64,000 nt of DNA, from NCBI GenBank assembly GCA_002840275.1, contig PHAB01000017.1, forward strand, positions 1-64,000. The letters run 5' to 3'. Under the pieces are notes generated by a model. That model saw only the letters and a program-made list of their open reading frames with translations. It was not told the DNA's origin and searched no databases. Position numbers and translations under genes: made by a program. Below are positions 43,221 to 52,058 of the stretch, piece after piece. This DNA is from Firmicutes bacterium HGW-Firmicutes-14 (GTDB taxonomy: Bacteria > Bacillota > Thermincolia > Thermincolales > UBA2595). Positions within the stretch are counted from its first letter, which is position 1, and each line of letters starts with the position of its first letter.

Positions 43221-44507
43221 ATGGTTATAGTTATTACAGGTTTTTGCCTGGGGTCCGGTCCCGGTCTTGCAGACGACGGCACGGAACAGCTGGTGTTTAT
43301 TCCGGTAAAAGGTCAGATAGAACCCGGCCTGGCTGAATTTGTGCAGCGCGGCATAGACAGGGCGGAAAAAATAGGAGCTGCCGGGATTGTGCTGGAGATA
43401 GATACTCCGGGGGGGTTAATTGCTTCTGCAGAGGAAATAAAAAATGCTGTGTTTGCATCCAGGGTGCCGGTTGTGGCTTTTGTCAGCGGCCAGGCCAAGT
43501 CTGCCGGGGTATTGATATCCCTGGCGGCGGGAAAAATATATATGACTCCCGGTGCCAGTATCGGGGCTGCTGAACCAATTCCCAACACACCCAAAATACT
43601 TGCTTCCTGGCGTTCCGAACTTGAATCGGCGGCTGATGCCAACGGCCGCAGCACAGAAATAGCAGCAGGTATGGCTGACAGGGATATAGTTATAGAAGGT
43701 GTCAAGAAGAAGGGGGAACTGATTTCTCTTTCCGCTAAGAAGGCCGTTGAGCTGGGCGTGGCCGATCAGGTTGTCCGCAACAAAGATGCATTTCTTACGA
43801 CCCTTTCCCAGGAAGACGGGGTTCACTACCGGACCGTAGAACTTAAACCCGGCATGGGGGAAAGAATGGCCTGGTGGATAATTAATCCCTTTGTCAGCCC
43901 GTTATTGCTTATGATAGGATTTGCGGGAATTATTATTGAGGTATTTATACCGGGTTTTGGGGTGCCGGGAACTGTGGGGCTGCTGGCCCTTGGCCTGTTT
44001 TTCGCCGGCCATATGATGGCCGGTGTATCAGGCTGGCTGGCGGTGTTTATATTTGGTCTGGGTGTCATAGCCCTCCTCCTGGAGGTTTTTGTTATACCGG
44101 GGTTTGGGGTCGCCGGCATTCTGGGCCTGGGCATGATTGTCTGGAGCATATTCCTGGCCTCGACAAGTGCAGGCCAGGCCATGATTTCCCTCTCCGTGGC
44201 CATGCTGGGCAGTATTGTCCTGATATATGTGCTGGTTAAGGTCATGGGACGGAGAGGGATGTGGGACAGGCTTATTCTCGGGATGAACCTTGATACCGCT
44301 ACCGGATATGTTTCCGCCAAGAAAGACCTGGAAAAATATGTCGGGAAGGAAGGAGTCACCGTAACTCCCCTGAGGCCTGCCGGAACGGCTGACCTGGCCG
44401 GGGACCGGGTTGATGTGGTAACAGAAGGGGGATTTGTCCCCCGCGGTGCCGCAATAAAGGTAGTTTTGGTTGAAGGAGGCCGGGTTGTAGTCAGGCCGGT
44501 CAAATAA
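43221..44507 (+). CDS. NfeD family membrane-bound serine protease (ClpP-like)
   Basis: A 428-residue protein with an export signal, a ClpP/SppA-fold protease domain (VLEIDTPGG, catalytic Ser in GQAKSAGVLIS), four or more transmembrane helices (about 225-350) and a C-terminal NfeD OB-fold (GKEGVTVTPLRPAGTADL). It partners with flotillin FloA in membrane quality control. The start is odd: ATG 43221 has no ribosome-binding site, while the strong AGAGGGGG at 43171-43179 is spaced for an in-frame ATC at 43188, which would add a basic N-region (KGKRFR) to the signal peptide. Confidence 0.88.
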   Translation: MVIVITGFCLGSGPGLADDGTEQLVFIPVKGQIEPGLAEFVQRGIDRAEKIGAAGIVLEIDTPGGLIASAEEIKNAVFASRVPVVAFVSGQAKSAGVLISLAAGKIYMTPGASIGAAEPIPNTPKILASWRSELESAADANGRSTEIAAGMADRDIVIEGVKKKGELISLSAKKAVELGVADQVVRNKDAFLTTLSQEDGVHYRTVELKPGMGERMAWWIINPFVSPLLLMIGFAGIIIEVFIPGFGVPGTVGLLALGLFFAGHMMAGVSGWLAVFIFGLGVIALLLEVFVIPGFGVAGILGLGMIVWSIFLASTSAGQAMISLSVAMLGSIVLIYVLVKVMGRRGMWDRLILGMNLDTATGYVSAKKDLEKYVGKEGVTVTPLRPAGTADLAGDRVDVVTEGGFVPRGAAIKVVLVEGGRVVVRPVK

Positions 44508-44527
44508 GAATTTAGGAGGTAATTAGT

Positions 44528-45538
44528 TTGGAACTAGCAGCATTGATTCCTTTATTTATGTTTGCCGTGGGGCTTATAGCTGTGGCCATAATTCTCAGCT
44601 TTATCCCTATAGGGCTTTGGATTTCAGCCCTGGCGGCAAATGTCAAAATCGGTATTATTACTTTAATAGGGATGCGTCTCAGGCGGGTGCCGCCGGCAAA
44701 AATTGTCAATCCGCTGATAAAAGCCGTAAAGGCCGGTCTCACGGTAACAGTAAACCAGCTGGAGGCCCATTACCTGGCCGGGGGTAATGTGGACCGGGTG
44801 GTGGATGCCCTGATTGCTGCTGAAAGGGCCAATATCCCCCTGCTTTTTGAACGGGCAGCGGCTATTGACCTGGCGGGGCGGAATGTCCTGGAAGCGGTTC
44901 AGATGAGTGTAAATCCCAAGGTTATTGAAACCCCGCTTATTTCAGCGGTAGCTAAGGACGGTATTGAAGTTAAGGCTATTGCCCGGGTTACTGTGCGGGC
45001 AAATATTGACCGGCTGGTAGGGGGAGCAGGTGAGGAAACAATCATCGCCCGGGTCGGGGAAGGTGTGGTTACAACCGTTGGTTCAGCAGTTAACCACAAG
45101 GCGGTTTTGGAAAACCCTGACCTGATATCCCAGACTGTTCTTGGCAAAGGACTAGATGCCGGGACGGCTTTTGAAATCCTTTCAATTGATATTGCTGATG
45201 TTGATGTAGGCAGGAACATAGGCGCCCAGCTTCAGACCGACCAGGCCGAGGCTGACAAGCAGATTGCCCAGGCCAAGGCGGAAGAGCGCAGGGCTATGGC
45301 TGTGGCCAGGGAGCAGGAGATGAAGGCTTCCGTGCAGGAAATGAGGGCCAAGGTCGTGGAAGCAGAGGCGCTGGTCCCGGCTGCGATGGCTCAGGCTTTA
45401 CAGGAAGGCAAGCTGGGAGTAATGGATTATTATAATATGCAGAACATCCTGGCAGATACCCAAATGAGGGACGCTATCGGCAAGGTAGCCCCCAAGACAG
45501 ACGGTTCAGGCGACAACCGTCCTCCCGCCAAGAAATAA
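44528..45538 (+). CDS. floA: Flotillin-like protein FloA
   Basis: A 336-residue protein of the UPF0365/FloA family. An N-terminal membrane hairpin ([23 protein letters not shown]) is followed by a band-7/PHB-like domain ([20 protein letters not shown]) and a coiled coil rich in Ala, Glu and Gln ([18 protein letters not shown]). It organises membrane microdomains. TTG 44528 has TAGGAGGT. The gene lies 20 bases after nfeD, the conserved order in Firmicutes. Confidence 0.92.
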   Translation: MELAALIPLFMFAVGLIAVAIILSFIPIGLWISALAANVKIGIITLIGMRLRRVPPAKIVNPLIKAVKAGLTVTVNQLEAHYLAGGNVDRVVDALIAAERANIPLLFERAAAIDLAGRNVLEAVQMSVNPKVIETPLISAVAKDGIEVKAIARVTVRANIDRLVGGAGEETIIARVGEGVVTTVGSAVNHKAVLENPDLISQTVLGKGLDAGTAFEILSIDIADVDVGRNIGAQLQTDQAEADKQIAQAKAEERRAMAVAREQEMKASVQEMRAKVVEAEALVPAAMAQALQEGKLGVMDYYNMQNILADTQMRDAIGKVAPKTDGSGDNRPPAKK

Positions 45539-45560
45539 CCGGAGAAAGGGGGGCATATAG

Positions 45561-46103
45561 TTGGATGCCTTATGGATAGTGATATTTATTGGGTATGTAT
45601 TATTTAAATTTATCGGGAAAAGGCTGCCGGATATGAGGGAAAAAATTCCCAGGGAATGGGAAGACAAGATGCCCAGGGACTGGGATGGTCTGCCTCCGGT
45701 ACTCAAGGAACTCTTCCCCTGGGAAGAAGAGGGTGAGACCGGCAAGAAGGTATCCCCGAAAAGGTCTGTCAGGCCGGGGAGGCCGGCAAGAACAGGGCAG
45801 GCAGCAAATACCCGCCAGGAAGGGCCTCCCATGAGGCGGGAGGGACCTCCACCGCGAAGAGAAGGGCCGCCGCCGAGGCGCGAGGGTCCTCCCCTCCGCC
45901 AGGAGGGGCCGCCACCGCGGGAAGCCCGGGGGCATAATACTACCATCCCGGCGCCGGGGATTGAGCACGGAGGAGCTGAATGTGGCTACAGCTCTGAGGG
46001 AATAATGCCTTTATTTGACCGCGGGGCGATAATAAACGGCGTTATCTTCAGTGAACTTCTTCAACCGCCAAAATGCAGGAGAAGGAACCGGCGAATATCT
46101 TAA
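45561..46103 (+). CDS. Membrane-anchored protein with Arg-Glu-Gly-Pro-Pro repeats
   Basis: A 180-residue protein. A short N-terminal helix (WIVIFIGYVLFKFI) is followed by a charged segment and about five octapeptide repeats of the form REGPPxRR (residues 86-122), then a tail with two cysteines. It is encoded by a GC-rich 24-bp DNA repeat. TTG 45561 follows GAAAGGGGGG and lies 22 bases after floA, so it is likely in that operon. Disordered, proline-rich and basic: it may bind acidic lipids or polymers. No family is recognised. Confidence 0.65.
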   Translation: MDALWIVIFIGYVLFKFIGKRLPDMREKIPREWEDKMPRDWDGLPPVLKELFPWEEEGETGKKVSPKRSVRPGRPARTGQAANTRQEGPPMRREGPPPRREGPPPRREGPPLRQEGPPPREARGHNTTIPAPGIEHGGAECGYSSEGIMPLFDRGAIINGVIFSELLQPPKCRRRNRRIS

Positions 46104-46194
46104 AATTGGTTACGGGAGATATCAATAAAACCACCAGTTAAAAAACCGGAATTATTTTGCTGTTTTCCCATATATTTTACCGGAGGTGGTTTTT

Positions 46195-46767
46195 ATGGCC
46201 GGGAGATTGATTGTGCTGGGCAGGAAAAAACTGATTTGGACTGCCGTTATGGTAATCGGGGTTATGATGCCGCTCATGGTGGCCAGTTACCGGGTCGCGG
46301 TAGAAGATGCTGCCGGCACGGTGGGACAAGTGCTGACATACAGCTCAGAAAAGGAAGGGTTTAAGTTTGCATATCCCCAGGGCTGGCTCCTCAGGGTTGA
46401 GAAGGATTTCTCAGGAGGTGAAATCCTGGAAAACGTCACTTTTGCCTGTCCGGAGCAGACGGCTCACGGTTTTGTCCAGGTGATGAAACTGGGAAAAACA
46501 ATCCCGGAATACATTGAGGATTCCAAGAAAGCAATGGCCCCCGGGTATGATTCCCTGAAATTCGGTAAAACGAAAGCGAACGGCCAAGACGGGTATCTCC
46601 TCACCTATGGTCGCGGACAGGGAGATTTGCGGATAACGGCAGTAGAGCATTTTTTTGAGAGAGGCGAAAAGGTATACAGGTTCAGTTACTTCTACCGGGC
46701 CGACAGTAAAGAACGGTACCTGGAAAACCTGGAAGAAATGCTGCAGAGTTTCGTTCTCCCCGATTAA
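46195..46767 (+). CDS. PsbP/DcrB-like exported protein
   Basis: A 190-residue protein with an N-terminal membrane anchor or signal peptide (KLIWTAVMVIGVMMPLMV) and one external domain: EGFKFAYPQGWLL, then AHGFVQVMKL and FFERGEKVYRFSYFYRA. The order resembles the PsbP/DcrB fold found as single-domain surface proteins in Firmicutes. ATG 46195 follows GGAGGTGG. The function is unknown. Confidence 0.65.
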   Translation: MAGRLIVLGRKKLIWTAVMVIGVMMPLMVASYRVAVEDAAGTVGQVLTYSSEKEGFKFAYPQGWLLRVEKDFSGGEILENVTFACPEQTAHGFVQVMKLGKTIPEYIEDSKKAMAPGYDSLKFGKTKANGQDGYLLTYGRGQGDLRITAVEHFFERGEKVYRFSYFYRADSKERYLENLEEMLQSFVLPD

Positions 46768-46802
46768 CCGGCGCTATAGTTGGTGTTGCGATACAGCATT
46801 TG

Positions 46803-46811
46803 TGCTATAAT
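46803..46811 (+). promoter_or_regulatory. Extended -10 promoter of the MoxR-VWA operon
   Basis: TG-C-TATAAT (46803-46811). No good -35 is seen 17 bases upstream; TTGCGA at 46786 is too close. An extended -10 can act without one. The leader would be about 95 nt. Confidence 0.5.
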
Positions 46812-46832
46812 AATTATATCTTGGTGAATATT

Positions 46833-46869
46833 GAGCCGTGGTGAGGGGATAATTCCCGTCACCCGGCTC
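46833..46869 (+). promoter_or_regulatory. Leader hairpin before the MoxR-VWA operon
   Basis: GAGCCG, GGTGA and GGG pair in turn with CCC, TCACC and CGGCTC, a stable stem of about 14 pairs with a 6-nt loop. No T tract follows, so it is not a terminator. It begins about 15 nt after the predicted transcription start. Confidence 0.5.
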
Positions 46870-46912
46870 ATATTACAGGTGAGATAAGAACACAATTTAC
46901 AAGGAGATCATT

Positions 46913-48046
46913 ATGTTAAAAAAAATAGCTCAGATTAGGGACGAGCTCTCAGGGATTGTCCTTGAGAGAAGTGAACTTATTGACGGCTTGTTTCTGGGGA
47001 TACTCACAGGACAGCATGTGCTCTTTATCGGCCCTCCGGGAACGGCCAAGAGTATGCTGGTCAATGAGTTCGGCCGCAGGCTGGAAGGGGGTAGGTATTT
47101 CTCCTACCTCATGACCAAGTTCACAAAGCCTGATGAGATTATCGGCTCGGTTTCTCTTAAGGGCCTGGAAAAAGACGAATACCGGCGGGTCCTGACAGGG
47201 AAAATAGCTGATGCACATTTTGTCTTCCTGGACGAAATATTTAACTCCAACAGCAGTTGTGCCAATACTATCCTGACTATATTAAACGAACGGCAGTACC
47301 ATAACGGTACAGAGGTGGTTGGGGTCCCCCTGATTATGCTGGTGGGGGCGACAAATGAGCTGCCGGTGGAAACCGGTGACGAACTTCAGGCATTCTACGA
47401 CCGGTTCCTGTTCCGCTATGAGATAGGATACATAAAGGATATAAATAATCTGCGCAGGCTCTTCGAACTACCCGGGTCCGGGGAAGGAGTTACCCGTTAT
47501 TCCTTGGGGGAACTGAGAAAGTGGCAGGCAGAGGTTGAAAAAGTGGAGGTGCCTGCGGATATAGCCAACAGGGTAATAGGTATAGTGCTGAAACTGAGAA
47601 AGGCCGGGGTTGATATATCAGACCGGCGTTTGAGGGAGAGCAGGAGGGTGTTGCAGGCTCATGCCCTGATTAAAGGCCGGTATAAAGCCGGCATGGAAGA
47701 CCTGAGTGTATTGGAAGATATATTATGGATTCAGCCGGCTGATAAGAAGGTCCTGGGAGAGATAATGTTTACCGTCAGGCTTACTGTAGAGGTACAGGCA
47801 GCGGAACTTCTGAAAGAAGCCGTACAGATAAGGGATAAATTCAGGACATTGGATAACCGGGCCAGGAAACAGGCGCTGGGGGGCGAGATGAATTCCAGGC
47901 TGACGGAGATTGAAGACAGGCTCAGGGAGTTAAGGGAACTGGCCGGTGTACCCAGCACGGTCCTGACAGATGCCGCCAAAAAGGTAGAAGAAATTCACGC
48001 GGAAATTATCAGGGAGTGCCTCGGTCACGGGGAAAAACTGGTATAA
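46913..48046 (+). CDS. MoxR/RavA-family AAA+ ATPase
   Basis: A 377-residue ATPase with Walker A GPPGTAKSML near residue 41, Walker B FVFLDEIFNSNS, sensor 1 VGATNELP and arginine-finger region FYDRFLFRYE. The C-terminal part is helical and fits the RavA-like AAA lid and LARA-like region. MoxR proteins work with VWA proteins as chaperone-like assembly or metal-insertion systems; here the VWA gene follows directly. ATG 46913 follows AAGGAG. Confidence 0.9.
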   Translation: MLKKIAQIRDELSGIVLERSELIDGLFLGILTGQHVLFIGPPGTAKSMLVNEFGRRLEGGRYFSYLMTKFTKPDEIIGSVSLKGLEKDEYRRVLTGKIADAHFVFLDEIFNSNSSCANTILTILNERQYHNGTEVVGVPLIMLVGATNELPVETGDELQAFYDRFLFRYEIGYIKDINNLRRLFELPGSGEGVTRYSLGELRKWQAEVEKVEVPADIANRVIGIVLKLRKAGVDISDRRLRESRRVLQAHALIKGRYKAGMEDLSVLEDILWIQPADKKVLGEIMFTVRLTVEVQAAELLKEAVQIRDKFRTLDNRARKQALGGEMNSRLTEIEDRLRELRELAGVPSTVLTDAAKKVEEIHAEIIRECLGHGEKLV

Positions 48047-48059
48047 TTCAGGTGGTTTT

Positions 48060-49568
48060 ATGACAGAAAACAGGTGTGTGGTTGATACATTTTCAAGAGA
48101 AGAATTTGACCGTCTGGAGGCAAATTTCAGCGAAGTCAGAAAACTGATTGAAGAAGGGGGAAAGGCTGTCAGCCAGTTTCCCTATCTTCTTCAGGACATC
48201 TTTTTTGCCCTTTTCAATGAATTTCCTGTGATGCTGCCCCCGGATAAGGTGTCCACCGGTGCACGTCTTAACCGGCTGGTTATCGGGCAGCTTTTCAAGA
48301 ACAGGGAGTTCAGGAGAATCCGGGAATTCACAAAGGGGGATGCTGCCGGGGCAGGAATGGCGGCCATGTACTATGGTGAACTGCTCCTTCAAAGCCTGGA
48401 CCATGTAATTAAGGATACTGTCAATGAAATATTTGTTTCTGAAGAGGAACTCTATGATGCTGTCCTGCAGAAAAAGGTAGCGGAAAAAATTGCCCTGATT
48501 GCCGGAGGCCATAAAAAAAAGGCTTTCGAAAAGCAGTATACGGTCCTGGCGGGACAGTGGGAAAAGCTGGCCGGGGACAAAAGAAAACACCTCCTGAGTC
48601 TTGCTGCCCGTCTTAACCTGCTTTGGAACACTTCGGGGAACAAAAATGTTGCCACATCCGGAGGAGATGAGAAAGGGGACAAAGAAGGCCGTTTCGAAAC
48701 AGGAGGAGAAGGACAGGGGACAAACAAGGGGGTCTGGACCAGGGGCGATATAAGCGCCCATCTCAAGCTGGTGGAAACCTATATTACCTCTCCCAGGCTC
48801 AAAAGGCTCGCAGAAAAGGTAGGCCGGCTGAGAGAGGTAAGGGAACAGCGGAAGGGGCGGGCTGTTCCTGAAGATATTGCAGAGGTCACCGGTATAGATT
48901 ATGGGAATGACCTTTCCCTGGTGGTCCCTGAAGAATGGCTGGATTATTTTCACCCGGTCAAAAGAGCCGGTTTCCGGAAAAGATATGCTGATGAATCCCT
49001 GTGTCTTTATGATATAAAGGGAAAGCGCCGGAAGGGCAGGGGCAGCCTGATTATCTGTCTTGATAATTCCGGTTCAATGCAGGGCCCCAAGGAAGAGACC
49101 AGTAAGGCAGTGGCAATTGCCCTGATGGAAATTGCTGCAGCTCAGAAGAGGGATTTCATTTTAATCATGTTTGGGGGACCGGATGACGACCTGAGGGTCT
49201 TTGAAGTTCCCAAAGGCAAGTGTACCACTGAACAGCTGATTGAAATCGGGGAACACTTCCTTTGTTCAGCCGGCACCGATTTTGAAAAGCCTTTGCAGGA
49301 AGCAGTACAGTACCTGGAGAAAGATAAATATCAGGAAGGGGACATAGTCTTCATTACTGACGGTGTATGTAATGTCAGTCCCGGTTTCCTGGCTGGGTAT
49401 AAGGATAAGAAAAAGGCAATGCAGTTCAGGACTATAGCTGTGCTGGTCAATTACGGAAATATTTCGACGGCGCCTGTTGAGGCTTTCTGTGACGAACTAC
49501 TGTTCAGTAAAGACCTGAAAGGACTTGACGTGGCAGCTGAACTGTTTGGCAGCCTGGGGAAAGGATGA
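48060..49568 (+). CDS. VWA-domain protein, ViaA-like partner of MoxR
   Basis: A 502-residue protein. The N-terminal two thirds are helical, and the C-terminal VWA domain has a complete MIDAS: DNSGSM near residue 340, Thr in the AGTDF segment and Asp in FITDGVCNV. The order AAA ATPase then VWA, and the length, match the RavA-ViaA pair of enterobacteria, linked to respiratory-complex and membrane functions. ATG 48060 follows CAGGTGG. Confidence 0.87.
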   Translation: MTENRCVVDTFSREEFDRLEANFSEVRKLIEEGGKAVSQFPYLLQDIFFALFNEFPVMLPPDKVSTGARLNRLVIGQLFKNREFRRIREFTKGDAAGAGMAAMYYGELLLQSLDHVIKDTVNEIFVSEEELYDAVLQKKVAEKIALIAGGHKKKAFEKQYTVLAGQWEKLAGDKRKHLLSLAARLNLLWNTSGNKNVATSGGDEKGDKEGRFETGGEGQGTNKGVWTRGDISAHLKLVETYITSPRLKRLAEKVGRLREVREQRKGRAVPEDIAEVTGIDYGNDLSLVVPEEWLDYFHPVKRAGFRKRYADESLCLYDIKGKRRKGRGSLIICLDNSGSMQGPKEETSKAVAIALMEIAAAQKRDFILIMFGGPDDDLRVFEVPKGKCTTEQLIEIGEHFLCSAGTDFEKPLQEAVQYLEKDKYQEGDIVFITDGVCNVSPGFLAGYKDKKKAMQFRTIAVLVNYGNISTAPVEAFCDELLFSKDLKGLDVAAELFGSLGKG

Positions 49569-49572
49569 TTTC

Positions 49573-50376
49573 GTGCCTGTTGATTATCACATTCACACCA
49601 AGATGTGTGGTCATGCATCAGGGGAAATGGAACAATATGTTGAATCAGCCAGGCGGCAGGGCCTCTTGGAAATGGGTTTTGCTGACCACATCCCCATGTA
49701 TTTTTTTCCCCCGGAGGAGCGGGACTGCTCAATTGCCATGGGAGAAGAGGAACTTCCCTCTTATGCTGAAAGGGTCAGAGAGCTGCAGAAGAGATACCAT
49801 CCTTTTCCCGTCAGGTTTGGCATAGAAGCCGATTACACCCCGGGCATGGAACAAGAACTGTCTAATATTCTTGGCCAATATGATTTTGATTATGTCCTGG
49901 GGTCCGTACACTACCTGGACGGCTGGGGGTTTGACAATTCCAGCCACAAGGGCGGGTATGACAAGTGGGCTCTATATGAACTGTATGAATTCTATTTTTC
50001 GCTCCTGGGCAGGGCTGCGGCCAGCGGAATGTTTGATACCATGGCCCACCCGGACCTGATCAAGAAATTCGGCTTCAAACCGGACGGAGATATTATACCC
50101 CTTTATGAAGAGGCTGTCAGGACCATAGCAGGTGCCGGTGTATGTGTGGAAATTAATACCGCGGGGTTCAGAGTTCCTGCCGCGGAGGTTTATCCCAACA
50201 TGGAATTTCTTAAACTCTGCTGCCGGTACAGAGTGCCTGTTACTCTTGGGTCTGATGCCCATAAGCCGGACCTGGTGGGTTACCGGTTCAGTGATGCCCT
50301 TAGCCTTCTCCGGGAGGCCGGTTACACGGAAATAGTCACTTTTAACCGAAAAAACAAAAATTACATACGTATATAA
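49573..50376 (+). CDS. Histidinol-phosphatase, PHP family (HisJ/HisK type)
   Basis: A 267-residue PHP-domain phosphoesterase. The metal-binding motif HIHTKMCGHA is at residues 6-15, with further ligands in GFADHIP, GIEADY, GSVHYLD, MAHPDLI and GSDAHKP. It probably dephosphorylates histidinol phosphate, though no other his genes are near. GTG 49573 is chosen since an earlier start would overlap the VWA gene. Confidence 0.85.
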   Translation: MPVDYHIHTKMCGHASGEMEQYVESARRQGLLEMGFADHIPMYFFPPEERDCSIAMGEEELPSYAERVRELQKRYHPFPVRFGIEADYTPGMEQELSNILGQYDFDYVLGSVHYLDGWGFDNSSHKGGYDKWALYELYEFYFSLLGRAAASGMFDTMAHPDLIKKFGFKPDGDIIPLYEEAVRTIAGAGVCVEINTAGFRVPAAEVYPNMEFLKLCCRYRVPVTLGSDAHKPDLVGYRFSDALSLLREAGYTEIVTFNRKNKNYIRI

Positions 50377-50504
50377 CTACTTTCATAGTGCAAAGTTCCG
50401 GAAAATATGCTATACTATTTATTGGATTTTTATGTGAAAATTTAGAGATTCGTTTTTTAATAGTTCACTTGTCTCAGGTTTTATTTTGAAAGGAATGGTT
50501 TTTT

Positions 50505-51488
50505 GTGGATTTGATTACTCACGGGTTAATGGGATCAATGATGGCCGGCGCAGGCCTCCAGGAGAAATTTGGCATAGCCGGTTTGGCTACAATGGTCATA
50601 TCAAACATTGCCCCCGATCTGGATATTGTGGCAGGTCTAAAAGGACCTAAAACATTTTACAAGTACCATCGTGAAATTACCCATTCCCTTTTAGGGGCCG
50701 GGGTTCTCTGGGTACTGATCACCCTGGGAGTATACTTTTTTACCCCTCTTGACAGTTTTTGGGCGATTCTGGCCATGGTTGGAGCAGGGCTGGCCGGGCA
50801 CCTTCTGATAGATTCTCTTACTCCCTGGGGGCTGCCGCTGTTCTATCCGTTTTCCAGTAAAAAATACGGGTTAGACCTGATATGGTTCTTTGACCCAGTC
50901 ATTATTTCCCTGTTTGTAGGCGGGGTATACCTGGGGTTGCATTATCCTGTTAACCAGCAGCTGATATATGTGGGATCCTTCGCCTTTTTGCTGTTATACC
51001 TGTTCCTGAGGGTTGTTCAGAAACGCAAGGCTTGCAGGATGGCGGAAAGGGAAGTAACACCGCGGTTCAGGAGCGCAGAGACATATGTTCTCCCTTCTGC
51101 GGTGAACCCGTTTATGTGGGATGTCATTTATAAGGCCCGCAGCCAGTATCTTTATGTGAGTGTGGATACTTTAAGAAAAGAAGTTATTATGACCAGGGAA
51201 TTTACTTCTTCCCATTATCACAGGTGTATTAAGCATTCGTGCCGGTCTGACCTGGTGGATGTATTCTTAAAAAGGGCTCGCTTCCCATTCTACAACATGA
51301 CCAGGGAAAACGGCTGTTATGTGGTGGAATGGTGTGATGTTCAGCTCCTCAACCTCGGTGGTGTGCATGGTATCACAGTGGTGATTGACGAATCAGGCCA
51401 GATATCGGCAGAGAAGCTGATGATCAAGAAGCCGGTCAGGCGCCGCAAGAAGAAAATCGAAGATTACCTCCAGGAGGAGGTTTCCTGA
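50505..51488 (+). CDS. Membrane-bound metal-dependent hydrolase (YdjM/DUF457-like)
   Basis: A 327-residue protein. The N-terminal half has several membrane helices with the conserved HG near the start, APDLD, REITHSLL and HLLIDSLTPWGLPLFYPF, the motifs of the YdjM/DUF457 family. A soluble C-terminal domain of about 140 residues ends in a basic stretch (KKPVRRRKKKIEDY). GTG 50505 follows GAAAGGAA. The substrate is unknown. Confidence 0.82.
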   Translation: MDLITHGLMGSMMAGAGLQEKFGIAGLATMVISNIAPDLDIVAGLKGPKTFYKYHREITHSLLGAGVLWVLITLGVYFFTPLDSFWAILAMVGAGLAGHLLIDSLTPWGLPLFYPFSSKKYGLDLIWFFDPVIISLFVGGVYLGLHYPVNQQLIYVGSFAFLLLYLFLRVVQKRKACRMAEREVTPRFRSAETYVLPSAVNPFMWDVIYKARSQYLYVSVDTLRKEVIMTREFTSSHYHRCIKHSCRSDLVDVFLKRARFPFYNMTRENGCYVVEWCDVQLLNLGGVHGITVVIDESGQISAEKLMIKKPVRRRKKKIEDYLQEEVS

Positions 51489-51505
51489 GGCAGGGATAAT
51501 TTTTT

Positions 51506-51664
51506 AGTTTTGAATAAAACAATAGGGAAGGGATAGGCATATTCCTCGAGCGGCAACAACTCAGCCGGCAAACCGCTCCCGCTCTCGCGGGTCGCGGGCC
51601 GGCTGATGTCAGACTCGCTCATCGGAATACACCTATCCCTTCCTTTTATGTTTTGTCCAAAACT
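51506..51664. repeat. Long branched palindrome C
   Basis: Outer arms AGTTTTGAATAAAAC (51506-51520) and its near-complement (51650-51664; 13 of 15), a perfect 12-bp inner pair GGAAGGGATAGG (51526-51537) with 51632-51643, TATTCC with GGAATA, and TCAGCCGG (51561-51568) with CCGGCTGA (51599-51606) nest around a GC-rich centre. About 160 bp, beginning 18 bases after a stop codon. No sequence is shared with palindromes A and B. Confidence 0.75.
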
Positions 51665-51718
51665 ATGGGAATATTGCCCTGCCTTAGCAAACCTCTTTTA
51701 AAAAATGATTCTGACACT

Positions 51719-51763
51719 AAAAAATGCTGATTATAAATTCAAGTTAATCAGCATTTTTTTTTA
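51719..51763 (+). terminator. Rho-independent terminator before the dcw cluster
   Basis: AAAAATGCTGATTA (from 51719) pairs with TAATCAGCATTTTT (51745-51761), a 13-14 bp stem with A and T tracts on either side. It could work in both directions. Confidence 0.85.
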
Positions 51764-51925
51764 CACATTGGTATCTACAAATAGGGGTCAGAGGCCGGAG
51801 ACATACTATATCTGGTATAAAACGAAGCTATAGCGAAAAAACTCGAGAAAAACGGAGATTTTCCGAAAAAATTTTTTAAAAAACTATAAAGTTTAGGAGG
51901 ATTTCTTTCGATTATGGAGAATAAC

Positions 51926-51960
51926 AGTGGTATAAAGTGGGGAAAAGTGGGGGAGGGTGC
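51926..51960 (+). promoter_or_regulatory. mraZ: MraZ operator overlapping an extended -10
   Basis: AGTGG occurs at 51926, 51936 and 51946, exactly 10 bp apart, with a weaker fourth copy (GGTGC) at 51956. Direct repeats of GTGG/TGGG phased by one helical turn are the known MraZ-binding pattern. They overlap TGGTATAAA (51928-51936), a possible extended -10, so bound MraZ would shut off its own operon. The remaining 5' region (51764-51925) is AT-rich, with another TATAAA at 51816. Confidence 0.75.
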
Positions 51961-52058
51961 CCCGAAAACCCATTTCAGTGGTGGCCGGTGCCTGGTTATG
52001 CCAGGACAGGCCGGACCCGGCCGGGGAAGCTGCCGGCTGTTAAAGTAGGTGACATGCG

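Noticed and set aside
51719-51763. Terminator hairpin as part of palindrome C
   Set aside because: It is separated by about 55 bases and has its own arms and T tract, a standard terminator.
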